DNA of 64,000 nt from Rhodoferax sp. (GTDB taxonomy: Bacteria > Pseudomonadota > Gammaproteobacteria > Burkholderiales > Burkholderiaceae_C): contig NZ_JAQTWL010000006.1 in NCBI RefSeq assembly GCF_028689295.1, positions 62,001 to 126,000 of the forward strand. Direction: 5' to 3'. The notes below the pieces were generated by a model that saw only the letters and a list, made by a program, of their open reading frames with translations, had not been told where the DNA came from and made no database searches. Position 1 is the first letter of the stretch, and every line of letters starts with the position of its first letter. The translations under genes were made by a program, and so were the position numbers. This document shows, piece by piece, positions 18,451 to 28,744 of this stretch.

Positions 18451-20844
18451 ATGCGCGTCGTTCAAATGCGTTTTTTGATGCTCGATATGCCTGTGTCGCA
18501 CGCTGCCGCCCATGTTGGCCCGCTGCGCCTGAGTGTGCTGGTCACGCTGCTGCAGTCGGCGCTGGTGGGGGCGCAGCAGGCGCCTGATGAGCCCCTGAAT
18601 TTGAAAATGAGTCTGGTTTTGCAGGAGCAGATATCGGCCGAGACGCGCAGCCGTCTGCCCAGCTTTGTCGCTGCCGATCGCCTCACGGGGCGCCCTGATC
18701 TGGAGACGGTTCTGGAAGGCAAGGCCGTTTTACGCCGCGGTGATACCGTGATCAAGGCAGACCGTCTGGAATACGACCAGACCACGGAGCTGGCCAAAGC
18801 CCGGGGCCATGTCCTGATCAACCGCGCAGGCAACGTGTATGAAGGCCCGCTGCTTGAACTGCGCTTGGATACATTTGCTGGATTCTTCGATCAGCCCACC
18901 TACCATTTTTTGCTCAACAATGCCCATGGCCAGGCCGACCGGGTCGATTTTCTGGACGAGCAGCGGGCCGTGATCCACAACGCCACCTTTACTACCTGCC
19001 CCCGATTACCCGGCCCGAGCTGGATGCCCGACTGGATTTTGAAGGCCAGCACCATCAGCCTCGACCAGGAGGAAGATGTGGGTACTGCCACGGGCGCCTT
19101 GCTGAGCTTCAAGGGCGTGCCGCTGTTGCCGGTGCCCTACATCAGCTTTCCGCTCAGCGACCAGCGCAAGTCGGGTGTGATGCCGCCCAGCATCGGGCTG
19201 GACACCGTCAATGGCTCGGAGTTGTCCGTCCCCTACTACTGGAACATCGCGCCCAACCGCGACGCCACCTTTACGCCCACGCTGATGAGCAAACGCGGCG
19301 TCAACCTGGGCACCGAATTCCGCTATCTTGAAAGAAGTTTTTCAGGAACTGCGCAGTTTGACTGGATGCCCGCTGACCAGTTGCGCGACAGCACCCGCTG
19401 GGCAGCTAAATTGAACCACCAGGGGCGCATCGACAGTGCCTGGACCCGCAATGGAGCGACCTTGAACCTGAGCCTGAACCGGGTCAGCGACGACAATTAC
19501 TGGCGCGACTTCTCCCGCACTGACGACTCGCTGACCCAGCGCCTGCTGGCCAACGATGCCACCCTGTCGTGGGGCAACGGCGCGTGGAACAGCATGGTGC
19601 GCACGCTGAAGTGGCAAACTCTGCAGGACGACGCCGCGCCCATCGTGCCACCTTACGATCGACTACCGCAACTCAGCACCCGTTACGCCCGCAACAATCT
19701 GGCCGGTTTCAACTACGCGTTCAATGCCGACTACACCCGCTTCAAGTCAGACACCACCCTCACCAACCAGGCCAATGGCCAGCGCGCTTTTGGCGTGATG
19801 CAGGCCAGTTACCCAATCACCCAGGCGGCCGGCTACCTGACACCCAAACTGCAGTTGCACGCCACGCAATACCAGTTCGAGACGCCGCTTTCCAATGGCG
19901 ACACTGCCGCGCGCCGCATGTTGCCGACCTTCAGCCTCGACAGCGGCCTGGTGTACGAGCGCGACACGCGGTTGTTTGACCGCAGCCTGCGCCAGACGTT
20001 GGAGCCGCGCGCCTTTTATGTCTTCACGCCCTACAGCGACCAAAGTCTGCTGCCCAACTACGACTCGGGCACCAACGACTTCAATTTGTCCACCATCTTT
20101 GCCGAGAACGCCTTCGTTGGCAACGACCGCATCTCCGACAGCAATTTGCTCACGCTGGGGGTGACCTCGCGTTTTCTGGACCCAGCCACCGGCGCCGAGG
20201 CAGCCCGTATCGGCGTGGCCCAACGACTGCTTTTCCGCGATCAGAACGTCACCTTGCAACCGAGCGATCTGCCCTTGGCAGAAGGTCTCAGCGACATGTT
20301 GTTCTCCGGCGCCATCAACTGGGACCCGCGCTGGGGCTTTGAAGGCACGGTGCAGTTCAACCCCTCCACCGAAAAGACCGTGCGCTCTACCCTGAGCGCG
20401 CGATACAGTCCGGGCAGCTACCGCACCCTCTCGGCGGCCTACCGCTTTCAGCGTGAATCCAGTGAACAGCTTGACGTCGCCTGGCAATGGCCGCTCAATG
20501 ATTTGTGGGGTGATCGCGGCCAAAAGCTGGCGCCAGGCCAGGGTCAAGGCGAAGGACGCTGGTACAGTGTGGGGCGATTCAACTACAGCCTCAATGAGAG
20601 ACAACTGGTTAACGGGGTGCTGGGATTTGAGTACGATGCGGGATGCTGGTTGGGGCGCATTGTGCTTGAGCGAATGCAAACCAGCAGCACCAGCGCGACC
20701 CAGAGCATCATGTTCCAGTTGGAGTTTGTGGGTTTCTCCAGGCTGGGTGTGGATCCGCTCAAGTCGCTCAAAGACAATATTCCCGGCTACCAGAACCTGC
20801 GTGTGCCCGCTGGCATGCCCAGCCGTTTCAGCAATTACGATTGA
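18451..20844 (+). CDS. lptD: LPS-assembly outer-membrane protein LptD
   Basis: About 797 residues. A signal peptide ('LRLSVLVTLLQSALVGAQQ') is followed by the periplasmic OstA domain ('EGKAVLRRGDTVIKADRLEYDQTTELAKARGHVLI') and a long beta-barrel domain ('PYYWNIAPNRDATFTPTLMSKRG', 'LEPRAFYVFTPY', 'GFEYDAGCWLGRIVLER'). It inserts LPS into the outer leaflet with LptE. The start is uncertain: a TTG at 18400 opens the frame, but 18451, 18466, 18478 and 18487 are all in-frame ATGs and all keep the signal peptide. surA follows after six bases. Confidence 0.9.
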   Translation: MRVVQMRFLMLDMPVSHAAAHVGPLRLSVLVTLLQSALVGAQQAPDEPLNLKMSLVLQEQISAETRSRLPSFVAADRLTGRPDLETVLEGKAVLRRGDTVIKADRLEYDQTTELAKARGHVLINRAGNVYEGPLLELRLDTFAGFFDQPTYHFLLNNAHGQADRVDFLDEQRAVIHNATFTTCPRLPGPSWMPDWILKASTISLDQEEDVGTATGALLSFKGVPLLPVPYISFPLSDQRKSGVMPPSIGLDTVNGSELSVPYYWNIAPNRDATFTPTLMSKRGVNLGTEFRYLERSFSGTAQFDWMPADQLRDSTRWAAKLNHQGRIDSAWTRNGATLNLSLNRVSDDNYWRDFSRTDDSLTQRLLANDATLSWGNGAWNSMVRTLKWQTLQDDAAPIVPPYDRLPQLSTRYARNNLAGFNYAFNADYTRFKSDTTLTNQANGQRAFGVMQASYPITQAAGYLTPKLQLHATQYQFETPLSNGDTAARRMLPTFSLDSGLVYERDTRLFDRSLRQTLEPRAFYVFTPYSDQSLLPNYDSGTNDFNLSTIFAENAFVGNDRISDSNLLTLGVTSRFLDPATGAEAARIGVAQRLLFRDQNVTLQPSDLPLAEGLSDMLFSGAINWDPRWGFEGTVQFNPSTEKTVRSTLSARYSPGSYRTLSAAYRFQRESSEQLDVAWQWPLNDLWGDRGQKLAPGQGQGEGRWYSVGRFNYSLNERQLVNGVLGFEYDAGCWLGRIVLERMQTSSTSATQSIMFQLEFVGFSRLGVDPLKSLKDNIPGYQNLRVPAGMPSRFSNYD

Positions 20845-20850
20845 ACCATC

Positions 20851-22203
20851 ATGACTGTTCGCTTTAAATTTTTGACTCTAGCCGTTGTGGCCTGTTTGGC
20901 AGGCTTGCAGGTGCAAGCCCAGGGCTTGCACCTGAGCCCCAATGCCAGCGCAGCCGCCGCCACCAACGAGCCGGCCACTGCCGACTTTATTGTGGCCGTG
21001 GTCAACTCGGAACCAGTCACCAATTCCGAAGTGCAGCGCGAAGTCCGGCGCATAGAGTTACAAATGGCCGCGCAGCAACGACCGAAGCCTGATCGTCTGC
21101 GCCTGGCAGCCGACGTGCTGGAGCGCCTGATCAGCCAAAAAATACAGCTCCAATTGGCACGGGACAGCGGTATTCGGGTGGAAGAGTCGGCCGTTGACCA
21201 ATCTGAGCAATCGATTGCGGCGCAGAACCAGCTCGATCTGGCCACGTTGCACCGCCGGGTGGAGGCCGATGGCTTGAGCGTGAACCAGTTCCGGGCCCAT
21301 TTACGCGATCAAATCATGCTGCAGCGCTTGCGCGACCGGGAACTGGCACCCCGGGCGCAGGTTTCGGAGCTGGACATTGATGCCTATATGCAAGCGCAGC
21401 AAAGTGCGCAGGATTTGAGCAAGATGGACATCAATCTGGCACATATCTTGATCGCGGTGCCTGAAAACGCCACAGCCGAACAGGTGCGGGGTTTGCAGTC
21501 GAAGGCGCGCAAGGCGCTGGAGCGGGCACGTGCTGGCGAAAATTTTGCCCTTTTGGTTCAAGAACTATCGGACCCTTCCGCGCAGGCCAATGGCGGTCAA
21601 CTGGGTTTGCGCAGTGCCGACCGCTACCCGGACCTGTTTGTCGAGGCAACGCGCGAGCTGACTCAGGGCGCAGTCTCTGACGTGGTGCACTCGCCGGCCG
21701 GTTTTCATATCTTGAAGGTGGTGGAAAAATCCAATGCCGGCTTGCCCGCCGTGGCGGTGACGCAGACGCACGCGCGCCATATCCTGCTGCTGCCCTCGGC
21801 GCAACAAAGCGAAGCCCAGGCGCGCGCGCGTTTGCTCGACTTCAAAAAGCGGCTGCAAGCAGGGCAGGCCGACTTTGCCGCGCTGGCGCGTGAATTTTCC
21901 CAAGACGGCAGCGCCGCCCAAGGTGGCGATTTGGGCTGGGCCAACCCGGGGATGTTTGTGCCGGAGTTCGAAGACGTGATGAACCGACTGGCCCAGGGTG
22001 AAGTCAGCGAGCCGCTGCTGTCGCGCTTTGGCATGCACCTGATTCAGTTGGTGGAGCGGCGCCAGGTCAGCCTGAGTCAAGCCGAGCGGCGCGAAGCCGT
22101 GCGCGCGATGTTGCGCGAGAAAAAACTGGCTGAATCCCTGCTCAACTGGACTCAGGAGCAGCGCGGCCGCGCCTACGTCGAGCTGCGCCAGTCGCCACTT
22201 TGA
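20851..22203 (+). CDS. surA: Periplasmic chaperone / peptidyl-prolyl isomerase SurA
   Basis: 450 residues: a signal peptide ('[17 protein letters not shown]'), the SurA N-terminal chaperone region ('[28 protein letters not shown]') and two parvulin domains. The first parvulin domain starts at '[15 protein letters not shown]' and the second at '[15 protein letters not shown]', each with the 'FA.L..E.S.D.SA..GG.LG' pattern. A helical tail closes the chain. It escorts outer-membrane proteins, including LptD, to the Bam complex, which explains the conserved lptD-surA order. It ends 10 bases before rsmA. Confidence 0.93.
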   Translation: MTVRFKFLTLAVVACLAGLQVQAQGLHLSPNASAAAATNEPATADFIVAVVNSEPVTNSEVQREVRRIELQMAAQQRPKPDRLRLAADVLERLISQKIQLQLARDSGIRVEESAVDQSEQSIAAQNQLDLATLHRRVEADGLSVNQFRAHLRDQIMLQRLRDRELAPRAQVSELDIDAYMQAQQSAQDLSKMDINLAHILIAVPENATAEQVRGLQSKARKALERARAGENFALLVQELSDPSAQANGGQLGLRSADRYPDLFVEATRELTQGAVSDVVHSPAGFHILKVVEKSNAGLPAVAVTQTHARHILLLPSAQQSEAQARARLLDFKKRLQAGQADFAALAREFSQDGSAAQGGDLGWANPGMFVPEFEDVMNRLAQGEVSEPLLSRFGMHLIQLVERRQVSLSQAERREAVRAMLREKKLAESLLNWTQEQRGRAYVELRQSPL

Positions 22204-22213
22204 TGGCAGCCTC

Positions 22214-23035
22214 TTGAAACACGGCAAGCACATCCCGCGCAAGCGTTTTGGCCAGCATTTCCTGGCCGATGGCAGCATCATCGAGGCCATTGTGGATGCC
22301 ATTGACCCGCAGCCGGGTCAGGCCATGGTGGAAATTGGCCCCGGCTTGGCCGCGCTGACCCAGCCGCTGGTGGAGCGCCTCGGGCACTTGACGGTGATCG
22401 AGCTCGACCGCGATCTGGCGCAGCGCCTGCGCAGCCACGCCAAACTGCAGGTCATCGAATCCGATGTGCTGAAGGTGGACTTTGCCAAATTGGCCCAGTC
22501 CATGGCAGCCACCCGGCTGCGAGTGGTCGGCAACCTGCCCTACAACATCTCCACGCCGATCCTGTTTCACTTGCTGCCGTTCGTCGAGCTGATCGAAGAC
22601 CAGCACTTCATGCTGCAAAAAGAAGTGATCGACCGCATGGTGGCAAAGCCGTCAACCGCGGCCTATGGCCGACTGAGCGTGATGCTGCAGTGGCGCTACG
22701 CCATGGAAAACGTGCTCGCGGTGCCGCCAGAAAGTTTTGATCCGCCGCCGCGCGTGGACAGCGCCGTAGTGCGAATGTTGCCGCGCCGGGACGCCATGGC
22801 GCTCGATGAGCAGGCCTTGAGCGAATTGGTGCAGGTGGCCTTCAGCCAGCGGCGCAAACTACTGCGCCACACACTCGGCGCCTGGTTGCAGGCGCACAGC
22901 TTTGCAGGCGAATTCGATGTGCAGCGGCGCGCCGAAGAGGTGCCGGTGGATGAATACCTGCGGCTGGCACTGGCACTGGCACTGGCGCTCACGCCAGCCA
23001 GCCCGCAGGCATCAGATCAGGCGGTGGTCCAGTAG
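22214..23035 (+). CDS. rsmA: 16S rRNA (A1518/A1519) dimethyltransferase RsmA/KsgA
   Basis: 273 residues beginning with '[12 protein letters not shown]', the conserved KsgA N-terminus. Motif I is '[13 protein letters not shown]' and the catalytic motif '[14 protein letters not shown]' follows. The start is a TTG at 22214, because no ATG lies in frame between the surA stop and the RKRFGQHF motif. It dimethylates two adjacent adenines of 16S rRNA. The C-terminus ends in an unusual LALALALAL run encoded by a hexanucleotide repeat (22964-22987), and the 3' end overlaps the barstar-like gene. Confidence 0.92.
   Translation: MKHGKHIPRKRFGQHFLADGSIIEAIVDAIDPQPGQAMVEIGPGLAALTQPLVERLGHLTVIELDRDLAQRLRSHAKLQVIESDVLKVDFAKLAQSMAATRLRVVGNLPYNISTPILFHLLPFVELIEDQHFMLQKEVIDRMVAKPSTAAYGRLSVMLQWRYAMENVLAVPPESFDPPPRVDSAVVRMLPRRDAMALDEQALSELVQVAFSQRRKLLRHTLGAWLQAHSFAGEFDVQRRAEEVPVDEYLRLALALALALTPASPQASDQAVVQ
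22964..22987 (+). repeat. Hexanucleotide tandem repeat within rsmA
   Basis: Three copies of CTGGCA followed by CTGGCG encode alternating Leu-Ala near the C-terminus of RsmA. The unit is a multiple of three, so copy-number change would lengthen or shorten the tail without breaking the frame. The tail is beyond the catalytic core. Confidence 0.7.
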
Positions 23036-23646
23036 CCCGCGTTGAACGGGCTGCTCATGCGCAGCGCTTGCGGCGAGATGTCGAGCAGCTTGTCGGTCGG
23101 CATTCTTTCGCCGTTTTCGGTGAGCAATTCAATGCCGGCAGTCGGTGGGTTACCGGAGAATTGTGCGTGGTCGCCCTTGCCGCTGTACGCGGCACGGGCC
23201 ACTGAAAAGGAATAGAAACAGCGGAACGGGATTTTTCGGTCGCCCCAGTAGTCAGCGGTGTCGCGGAAAATGTCGAGTAGTTGTTCGCGCGCTTCCTTGT
23301 CAAATTTGGCATGCGCGGGGATGTGCTCCAGCACCACGATAAAGCCTGGCTGTGGGCCGGACTTGTGCACCGGGTCGGTCATGCTGTCGTAGAGCGAATC
23401 AAAGTTTTTACCCACTGCAACCGTCAGCATGAACTGCTGACCGATCATGTCGAGCACGTCCTGCTTGCTTTGGGCGTTGGCGATGTTGGCGTACAAAAAG
23501 TGGTGGCCCATGGATTGCGCGGCTTCCTGCAGGTCCTGCACCCGAAAAGCCCGGATCGACTGGACGATGTTGGGGCGCACTCCCTTCAAAATCGTCTCGG
23601 CAACGTTTTTGAGTTGGGGTTCGGCAATGGTTTGACTGAGTAACAT
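23017..23646 (-). CDS. Barstar-family ribonuclease inhibitor with C-terminal extension
   Basis: 209 residues. The middle, about residues 30-150, follows the barstar pattern: '[20 protein letters not shown]', then '[14 protein letters not shown]' with Asp83 and Asp87 in the places of barstar Asp35 and Asp39 that block the barnase active site, then '[10 protein letters not shown]' and '[22 protein letters not shown]'. Classical barstar is about 90 residues, so the 20-residue N-terminal and 60-residue C-terminal parts are extra. It sits directly downstream of a secreted barnase/RNase Sa-like gene, so it should protect the cytoplasm from that enzyme. Start at 23646 gives [10 protein letters not shown]; a longer reading frame runs into the RNase gene. 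Confidence 0.8.
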   Translation of the reverse strand: MLLSQTIAEPQLKNVAETILKGVRPNIVQSIRAFRVQDLQEAAQSMGHHFLYANIANAQSKQDVLDMIGQQFMLTVAVGKNFDSLYDSMTDPVHKSGPQPGFIVVLEHIPAHAKFDKEAREQLLDIFRDTADYWGDRKIPFRCFYSFSVARAAYSGKGDHAQFSGNPPTAGIELLTENGERMPTDKLLDISPQALRMSSPFNAGYWTTA

Positions 23647-23689
23647 CTTTGATTCTCTTTTCACAATATAAAAACTAACAATTCCAAAT

Positions 23690-24082
23690 TCAGGGCGCAA
23701 TCCGACGAAAACTGGCGTAGTGGTCGGCGGTGTAATAACAAACTTCTGGCGTTTGGGCTTGACCGCCACACACAATCCGCTTGACACCGCGATGACTCAG
23801 GCCCGGCGTTGGCACGGTGTATTCGCGATAAAAACCACGTTTTTCAAGGGGCAGCAAACGCTCCCGGTTACCAAAAACAGCGCCATCCTTGTCGCTGGCA
23901 AACGGGCCACCCTGGTGGATACGTGTGTAAATTTCTGCGCCGGGTCCCGGCAACTCGGCAAGACTGATCGTGCTTTGATAAGTTGTTGGCGGGGGCGCCT
24001 TGGACTGAACCCAGCCAGCGAACAGCGCCGCCGTCAGCGTCAAGCCAGTCAATACCAACTTAAAACGGTTCAACCACGACAT
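23690..24082 (-). CDS. Secreted microbial ribonuclease (barnase / RNase Sa, N1/T1 superfamily)
   Basis: 130 residues. An N-terminal hydrophobic export signal ('LVLTGLTLTAALFAGWVQS') precedes a guanyl-specific RNase domain. The catalytic residues can be read off: Glu87 in 'REYTVPTPG', Arg98/Arg102 in 'SHRGVKRIVCGG' and His121 in 'CYYTADHYASF'. Cys105 and Cys115 may form a disulfide. Enzymes of this family cleave RNA outside the cell or in competitors. The next gene, 43 bases downstream, encodes the matching barstar-type inhibitor. The ATG at 24082 is preferred over a longer frame to 24226 because the signal peptide begins there. Confidence 0.85.
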   Translation of the reverse strand: MSWLNRFKLVLTGLTLTAALFAGWVQSKAPPPTTYQSTISLAELPGPGAEIYTRIHQGGPFASDKDGAVFGNRERLLPLEKRGFYREYTVPTPGLSHRGVKRIVCGGQAQTPEVCYYTADHYASFRRIAP

Positions 24083-24198
24083 TGCTTCAATTTCCAATAA
24101 AAAATTCGGGTAAACCCGAACATTCAAGGGCGCTAGTGTCGGTGATTTGGCAAAAAAATGCAAGCCATTGCCCAATTCATGGGCAATTCGAGCATAAG

Positions 24199-24229
24199 AA
24201 AAAAGGGTTAAGCCAAGCTGGCTCAACCC
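24199..24229 (-). terminator. Intrinsic terminator of maeB
   Basis: On the minus strand an 11-bp stem (GGGTTGAGCCA pairing with TGGCTTAACCC, one G-U pair, 3-base loop) is followed by six T residues. It lies 17 bases after the maeB stop codon. This is one of the clearest terminators in the window. Confidence 0.85.
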
Positions 24230-24246
24230 CTTTTGGCTTGAGGCCC

Positions 24247-26556
24247 TTAGCGGGTCGCGTTGGCGTCGGCCACCGTCAAGGCGGTCATATTGACAATGCG
24301 CCGCACCGTGGTGCTGGCGGTCAGGATGTGCACCGGTTTGGCCGCACCGAGCAGCACCGGACCGACCGCAATATTGCCGCCCGCCGCCGTTTTGAGCAGG
24401 TTGTAGGCAATATTGGCAGCATCGATGTTGGGCAACACCAGCAAATTGGCGTCGCCGACCAGCGTGCTATTGGGCATCAGTTGGGACCGAGCGGCACCAT
24501 CGAGCGCCACATCGCCATGCATTTCGCCGTCCACTTCGAGCCAGGGTGCCTGCACGTGCAACAGCGCCAACGTGTCGCGCATTTTGACGGCGCTGGGATG
24601 GTTGCTGCTGCCAAAACTCGAATGCGACAACAGCGCGGTTTTGGGTGGAATGCCGAAGCGCACCATTTCTTCGGCTGCCAAGATGGTGATCTCGGCCAGT
24701 TGTTCGGCGGTGGGGTCGTAGTTGACGTGGGTATCGACCAAAAAAACCTGGCGCCCGGGCAGCATCAGTCCATTCATGCAGGCATAAGTGTTGACGCCAG
24801 CGCGGCGACCCACCACCTGATCCAGGTACTGCAGGTGAATCGAGGTGGTGCCCCAGGTGCCACAGATCAGGCCATCGACATAGCCCTTGTGCAAAAGCAT
24901 GCTGCCAATCAATGTCAAACGTCGGCGCATTTCAATCTTGGCCACTTGCACCGTGATGCCTTTGCGTTCGGTCATCCGGTGGTAGGTTTGCCAGAAATCG
25001 CGGTAACGGTCGTCATGCTCGACATTCACCACCTCGTAATCCACGCCTTCCTTCAGGCGCAGGCCGAATTTCTCGATGCGCTCGGCAATCACCTTGGGGC
25101 GACCGATCAGGGTGGGCATAGCCAGCCCTTCATCGACCACGATTTGCGCCGCGCGCAACACGCGCTCTTCTTCGCCCTCGGCAAAGGCCACGCGTTTCTT
25201 GAGCGCCTTTTTGGCAGCGGTAAAAATCGGCTTCATCACCGTACCGGAGGCATAGACAAAGCTTTGCAGCTTTTCGCGGTAGGCGTCCATGTCGGTAATC
25301 GGGCGCTGGGCCACGCCGCTGTCAAAAGCCGCTTGGGCGACGGCTGGCGCCACCTTGATCATCAGTCGAGGATCGAACGGTTTCGGAATCAGATACTCAC
25401 GGCCAAAAGCCAGCGGCTCGCCAGCATATGCCGCGGCCACCACCTCGCTTTGCTCAGCCTGGGCCAGCTCGGCAATGGCGCGCACCGCCGCCATTTCCAT
25501 CTCGACCGTGATGGTCGAGGCACCGGCGTCGAGCGCACCGCGAAAGATGTACGGGAAGCACAGGATGTTGTTGATCTGGTTCGGGTAATCCGAGCGTCCT
25601 GTGCCAATGATGGCATCGTCGCGCACCGCCTTGACTTCTTCAGGCGTGATCTCGGGTGTGGGGTTGGCCAGCGCAAAAATGATCGGGTTGGGTGCCATGC
25701 GCTTGACCATGTCTGCCTTGAGCACGCCTCCGGCCGACAAGCCCAAAAACACATCGGCGTTGTCGATCACTTCGCCCAGCTTGCGGGCATCGGTTTTTTG
25801 CGCGTAAATGCTTTTGTCGGGATCCATCAATTCGACCCGGCCCTCGTACACCACACCGGCCAGGTCGGTCACCCAGACGTTTTCACGCCGGATGCCCAGC
25901 TTGACCAGCAAGCCGACGCAGGCCAGCGCCGCTGCACCGGCACCCGAGGTCACGAGCTTGACGTCTTTGGGGTCCTTGCCAGCGACTTTGAGGCCGTTCA
26001 GGATACCCGCGCCCACGGTGATGGCAGTGCCGTGCTGGTCATCATGAAACACCGGAATCTTCATGCGCTCGCGCAGTTTGCGCTCCACATAAAAGCAGTC
26101 GGGCGCCTTGATGTCTTCGAGGTTGATGCCGCCAAAGGTCGGCTCCAGCGACGCAATGATGTCCACCAGTTTGTCGAGGTCCATCTTTTCGTCGATTTCG
26201 ATGTCGAACACATCGATGCCGGCGAATTTCTTGAACAACACCGCCTTGCCTTCCATCACCGGCTTGCCAGCCAGCGGGCCGATGTCGCCAAGGCCCAGCA
26301 CCGCCGTGCCGTTGGTCACCACGCCCACCAAGTTGCCACGGCTGGTGTATTTGTAGGCGTTGTTGGGATCCTTGACAATTTCTTCGCACGGAATGGCCAC
26401 GCCCGGGGTGTAAGCCAGCCCCAGGTCATGCTGGTTGATCAACTGTTTGGTAGGCGCAATTGAGGTCTTTCCAGGGGTTGGAAACTGGTGGTATTCAAGG
26501 GCTGCGCGGCGCAATTCGGCGCGTTTTTCTTCGGCGTTGGACGTGGGTTCGGACAT
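24247..26556 (-). CDS. maeB: NADP-dependent malic enzyme with C-terminal phosphotransacetylase-like domain
   Basis: 769 residues, the standard length of MaeB. The N-terminal malic enzyme domain has '[13 protein letters not shown]', '[33 protein letters not shown]', '[10 protein letters not shown]' and the Rossmann '[14 protein letters not shown]'. The C-terminal third ('[25 protein letters not shown]...GRPKVI') is the PTA-like regulatory domain found in this enzyme class; it lacks transacetylase activity and is thought to bind acetyl-CoA. The enzyme decarboxylates malate to pyruvate and supplies NADPH. Transcription ends at the hairpin 24199-24229. A long open frame on the other strand is only its shadow. 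Confidence 0.95.
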   Translation of the reverse strand: MSEPTSNAEEKRAELRRAALEYHQFPTPGKTSIAPTKQLINQHDLGLAYTPGVAIPCEEIVKDPNNAYKYTSRGNLVGVVTNGTAVLGLGDIGPLAGKPVMEGKAVLFKKFAGIDVFDIEIDEKMDLDKLVDIIASLEPTFGGINLEDIKAPDCFYVERKLRERMKIPVFHDDQHGTAITVGAGILNGLKVAGKDPKDVKLVTSGAGAAALACVGLLVKLGIRRENVWVTDLAGVVYEGRVELMDPDKSIYAQKTDARKLGEVIDNADVFLGLSAGGVLKADMVKRMAPNPIIFALANPTPEITPEEVKAVRDDAIIGTGRSDYPNQINNILCFPYIFRGALDAGASTITVEMEMAAVRAIAELAQAEQSEVVAAAYAGEPLAFGREYLIPKPFDPRLMIKVAPAVAQAAFDSGVAQRPITDMDAYREKLQSFVYASGTVMKPIFTAAKKALKKRVAFAEGEEERVLRAAQIVVDEGLAMPTLIGRPKVIAERIEKFGLRLKEGVDYEVVNVEHDDRYRDFWQTYHRMTERKGITVQVAKIEMRRRLTLIGSMLLHKGYVDGLICGTWGTTSIHLQYLDQVVGRRAGVNTYACMNGLMLPGRQVFLVDTHVNYDPTAEQLAEITILAAEEMVRFGIPPKTALLSHSSFGSSNHPSAVKMRDTLALLHVQAPWLEVDGEMHGDVALDGAARSQLMPNSTLVGDANLLVLPNIDAANIAYNLLKTAAGGNIAVGPVLLGAAKPVHILTASTTVRRIVNMTALTVADANATR

Positions 26557-26712
26557 GAAGTCTCCTGCTTATTGGAACCAGACCGAAGGGTCCGGCTCTT
26601 GCGTTTGAATCGGACAGAAATTGTATGCCTTGATATGGCTGCATTTGCTGACCGCATTCGTCTGCTTGCAGGCGCAGCAGTTTTTACTTTTACGCCACGG
26701 CGCCAGCCGCGT

Positions 26713-27882
26713 TCAAAGCACCCGTTTGGCCAACTCGGCACGGCGGCTGGTTTGCGCGCCGCTCAGGGCGAAACCTTTCACCGCCTGGTCCGCATCGGCA
26801 AACAGCCAGACACCGGGTTCGCTTTGCGTCCATTGCCCCGCCGTGCCGGGTGCCGCCGGCGCCACCACCAGCGGCATGGCCGTTGTCTTGATGGCCACTG
26901 GCATTAGCGGAAACTGCACCGGGGTCGGTTGTCCGGCCAGGGTGGCGGCCAGCGCCTTGGCCGCGTGCATGATGGGCATCACATAGGGCAGCGTGCGGCC
27001 GCTTGCGTACTGGACGGCGTCACCCAGCGCATAGACCTTGGCTGCGCTGGTCTGCAAGCGCTCATCGACCACGATGCCGCGCTCGCACTGCAGTCCGGCG
27101 GCTTGCGCCAGGCTCAGGTCGGCACGCAGCCCGATGGCGCTGAGCACCACGTCGGCCTGCAGCATAGCGCCGTTGGCCAATTTCACAGTCAAGGCGCTGC
27201 CGCCCTCGCGCTGGTGATCGACACTTTGCACCGTGGTGCCAAATTGCCAGGACACGCCCAGGTTGGCCAGTGCCTCGCGCAGTTGCTCGCCCAGGCCTGC
27301 CGGCAGCAGTGCCGCAATCGGGTTGCTTGAGGGATCGACCACCGTCACGGCAAAACCCGAGCTGATCAGGTCATTGGCAAACTCACAACCGATCAGCCCG
27401 GCACCCATGATCACGACGTGATCTCTTATGCCGCGCCTGATGTCAGCACTGCTGTTGCTGATCAGCCGGGCGTGAAAGGTGGAGAAATCCCGTAAAGAGT
27501 TGACTGACAGCACTTCGGCGGCGGCATCACCGGCCAGAGGGATGCGGATGGGCTGGGCGCCCGTGGCCAGCACCAGTTGGGCGTAGTTGAAGTCGCCCTG
27601 GCTGGTGCGCACTGTTTGCGTGACCGTGTCGATGCCCGTCACTTTGGTGTTGACTTGCAGCGTGATGGCCTGGGTTTCGGCCATGCGCGCTGCCGGGGTA
27701 GTGACCAGCTGTGACGGATCGCGCCTTTGGGCGAAGGCGTTGGACAGCGAGGGCTTGGCATAAAAGTCGCCGCTGTCGCCCGTGATCAACAGCACTGGCG
27801 TGCTCTTGTCCAGTTTGCGCAGCTCGCGAGCGGTTGTCCAGCCGGCCAGACCGGCGCCGATGATGATGATGGGATGGGTCAT
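26713..27882 (-). CDS. Rubredoxin-NAD(P)H reductase-type FAD oxidoreductase
   Basis: 389 residues of a pyridine-nucleotide disulfide oxidoreductase fold without the redox-active cysteine pair. It has an FAD-binding 'IIIIGAGLAGWTTARELR', the central 'LVLATGAQPIRIP', an NAD-binding 'VVIMGAGLIGCEFANDL' and 'VYALGDAVQY' near the C-terminus. It closely resembles rubredoxin reductases. Position supports this: rubredoxin lies 57 bases upstream and rubrerythrin just beyond, on the same strand. It would pass electrons from NAD(P)H to rubredoxin and then to rubrerythrin for peroxide reduction. Confidence 0.85.
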   Translation of the reverse strand: MTHPIIIIGAGLAGWTTARELRKLDKSTPVLLITGDSGDFYAKPSLSNAFAQRRDPSQLVTTPAARMAETQAITLQVNTKVTGIDTVTQTVRTSQGDFNYAQLVLATGAQPIRIPLAGDAAAEVLSVNSLRDFSTFHARLISNSSADIRRGIRDHVVIMGAGLIGCEFANDLISSGFAVTVVDPSSNPIAALLPAGLGEQLREALANLGVSWQFGTTVQSVDHQREGGSALTVKLANGAMLQADVVLSAIGLRADLSLAQAAGLQCERGIVVDERLQTSAAKVYALGDAVQYASGRTLPYVMPIMHAAKALAATLAGQPTPVQFPLMPVAIKTTAMPLVVAPAAPGTAGQWTQSEPGVWLFADADQAVKGFALSGAQTSRRAELAKRVL

Positions 27883-27939
27883 GGTGTATTTTTAGCTTAA
27901 AGTGTTGAGGACAGAGCTAAAGGTCTGTCCCGCAAGGTC

Positions 27940-28104
27940 TCAGACTTCAACTATTTCGAAGTCGGCCTTGGCGACACCACAGTCCGGGCAGGCCCAGCTT
28001 TCGGGCACGTCAGCCCATTGGGTGCCGGGGGCGATGCCGTCTTCGGGGCGGCCAGCGGCCTCGTCGTAGATGAAGCCGCAAACGATGCAAAGATAAGATT
28101 TCAT
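27940..28104 (-). CDS. Rubredoxin
   Basis: 54 residues with both iron-binding knuckles, '[13 protein letters not shown]' and '[17 protein letters not shown]', and the conserved '[15 protein letters not shown]' between them. It is a one-iron electron carrier in the cytoplasm. The ATG at 28104 gives MKSYLC; an in-frame start further upstream would add 17 residues with no homology and overlaps rubrerythrin. It lies between rubrerythrin and the reductase, consistent with a three-gene peroxide-scavenging chain. Confidence 0.93.
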   Translation of the reverse strand: MKSYLCIVCGFIYDEAAGRPEDGIAPGTQWADVPESWACPDCGVAKADFEIVEV

Positions 28105-28151
28105 GGAGTTGTTCCAGTTTGAGTTAAGGTGGGTGGAGGGTCGGTGCAGGC

Positions 28152-28634
28152 TCAAGCGGTCACTTTGGCCAATTGGGCTTTGTAGTGATTGGCGTGGCGC
28201 TCTTCCACTTTGGCCAGCGCGGCAAAGCGCTTTTGCGCTTTTTCGAGCGTGACCTTGAACTGGGCCGCGTGCACCTTGCTTTCTTCGATTTGCTCGTCCA
28301 TTTCAGCGATGGCCGCCGCATGGCCCTCGGCTTCGGCGATGGCGCGGAAGCCGGGATACATGTCGGTGTACTCGTAAGTCTCGCCGTCAATGGCAATCTG
28401 CAGCGCCTTGGCCGGTGTCATGCTGGCTTTGGGATAAAGTAAGTCAAGGTGGCCAAAGGCATGCATCACTTCCTGGTCGGCGGTTTCTTCAAAGGTGCGC
28501 GCGGTGTCTTCGTCGCCCATTTCGCGCGCCAGCTTGGCAAAGTAACGATACTTGATGTGAGCCATGGATTCGCCGGCAAAGGCAGATTCCAGGTTGGCCA
28601 TGGTCTTGATTTCGGGGCGGATGCTTGCAGTCAT
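28152..28634 (-). CDS. Rubrerythrin (ferritin-like di-iron protein)
   Basis: 160 residues of a four-helix di-iron protein: '[50 protein letters not shown]' supplies the first set of Glu/His ligands and '[34 protein letters not shown]' the second. No separate rubredoxin domain is visible, apart from the family tail '[17 protein letters not shown]', so it must rely on the separate rubredoxin gene 47 bases downstream. It reduces hydrogen peroxide. A strong AGGAG precedes the start at 28634. The 200 bases upstream carry a palindrome that may be the operator. Confidence 0.9.
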   Translation of the reverse strand: MTASIRPEIKTMANLESAFAGESMAHIKYRYFAKLAREMGDEDTARTFEETADQEVMHAFGHLDLLYPKASMTPAKALQIAIDGETYEYTDMYPGFRAIAEAEGHAAAIAEMDEQIEESKVHAAQFKVTLEKAQKRFAALAKVEERHANHYKAQLAKVTA

Positions 28635-28744
28635 GGTGAACTCCTGAGGTATAAAACAATTTGCCGATAGAACGTTTCGATCAGCACACGAGGAATGTTA
28701 GTGCAAATCTATTGTTTTGGCCAATTGGAATTACCTAATTGATT

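Noticed and set aside
24083-24226. Longer N-terminus for the secreted RNase
   Set aside because: The added 48 residues precede the signal peptide, which would then be internal; it also runs into the region of the maeB terminator.
24082-26463. 793-codon open frame on the plus strand opposite maeB
   Set aside because: It is the antisense shadow of a GC-rich gene. Its His/Gln/Arg-rich translation matches no protein type, and maeB on the other strand is complete with a terminator.
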